Assembly: GCA_028698695.1 (NCBI GenBank)
Contig: JAQVWB010000006.1
Location: 1-24,347 of the forward strand
Reading direction: 5' to 3'
DNA from: Syntrophomonadaceae bacterium
GTDB lineage: Bacteria > Bacillota > Syntrophomonadia > Syntrophomonadales > Syntrophomonadaceae
Length of the DNA: 24,347 nt
This document shows positions 24,129 to 24,347 of the stretch, piece by piece. Both the position numbers and the translations under genes were made by a program. Each line of letters opens with the position of its first letter. Position 1 is the first letter of the stretch. The notes under the pieces are model-generated. The model made no database searches and was not told where the DNA came from. It saw only the letters and a list, made by a program, of their open reading frames with translations.

Positions 24129-24347
24129 CTACCGTCTTTCGCCGGGATCAACCTGCGGTTCTCCGCTAAGGATTTCCTTGACCTGTTCCTTGTTCAAGGT
24201 TTTACTATAGAACTTTTTATAATAATCTTTTACCTCCTGCTCCAAATCCAGGTCCTTAAAAGTTTCCGGGTGGAAGGTTTTCGCAGCCCACATGAGCATC
24301 AAAGGTTGTTCTGCAGTACGGTGAGCCCAAACATGAGCTCCCATCGG
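24129..24347 (-). CDS. C-terminal part of a second substrate-binding protein (partial)
   Basis: The coding frame is open to the window edge; only about the last 72 residues are visible, so the start lies outside. The visible part matches the C-terminal end of the FecB/BtuF family and aligns by eye with the lipoprotein just downstream: GAHVWAHRTAEQPLMLMWAAKTFHPE here against FNWFDRPPSVNRILGVKWLGNLLYPE there, then VKDYYKKFYSKTLNKEQVKEIL against TRKFYKQFYHYDLTDEELTSLL. It is therefore a divergent tandem relative, 42 bp upstream of that gene and in the same operon. Any start codon inside the window is internal. Confidence 0.85.
   Translation of the reverse strand, partial: PMGAHVWAHRTAEQPLMLMWAAKTFHPETFKDLDLEQEVKDYYKKFYSKTLNKEQVKEILSGEPQVDPGERR

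Overview
The window looks like part of the chromosome of an AT-rich, low-GC Gram-positive bacterium, most likely a spore-forming member of the Clostridia. The basis is a YunB-type sporulation protein, strong GGAGG ribosome sites, the zapA-polX-mutS2 gene order known from Firmicutes, a GltX next to Gln and Glu tRNAs, and frequent GTG and TTG starts. A Syntrophomonas-like origin is possible, but this is a guess from gene style and no species is assigned.

Left part (1-7,500): yunB (minus) lies divergent to gltX (plus). Just after gltX comes a two-tRNA unit, tRNA-Gln(CTG) and tRNA-Glu(CTC), with a perfect consensus promoter (TTGACA, 17 bp, TATAAT) and a terminator. A minus-strand cell-surface or spore-surface group follows: a family 2 glycosyltransferase, a DNRLRE-like protein and an NAD-dependent sugar epimerase, the last with an apparent CTG start. 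A second family 2 glycosyltransferase points the other way from the same 180 bp intergenic region. Next are an 88-aa protein of unknown function (plus) and tyrosyl-tRNA synthetase (minus), convergent on a bidirectional terminator.

Middle part (7,600-20,550): a class A penicillin-binding protein (plus) converges on a long minus-strand run. In transcription order the run is a TGS-uridine kinase fusion, zapA, polX, a YetF/DUF421 membrane protein, a NIF3-like metal protein, a double-length U32 peptidase-family protein and mutS2. PolX seems to have lost one of its three polymerase aspartates while its PHP nuclease site looks intact. A 45-bp hairpin-bearing tandem repeat lies between the penicillin-binding protein and mutS2.

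Right part (20,577-24,347): an accessory-looking segment. A more GC-rich Phd/RelE-type toxin-antitoxin pair is bounded by a bidirectional terminator and by a stretch with two orphan plus-strand hairpins, possibly a small RNA. Beyond it are two related SAM-dependent methyltransferases behind two consecutive iron/corrinoid-type substrate-binding lipoproteins, the second cut by the window end. This looks like the end of a metal-chelate uptake operon with unexplained methyltransferases.

The best candidates for undescribed biology are the methyltransferase/binding-protein pairing, the glycosyltransferase-DNRLRE-epimerase group, the altered PolX and the possible small RNA at about 21,515-21,581. 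I see no CRISPR array, prophage, riboswitch or intact transposon.
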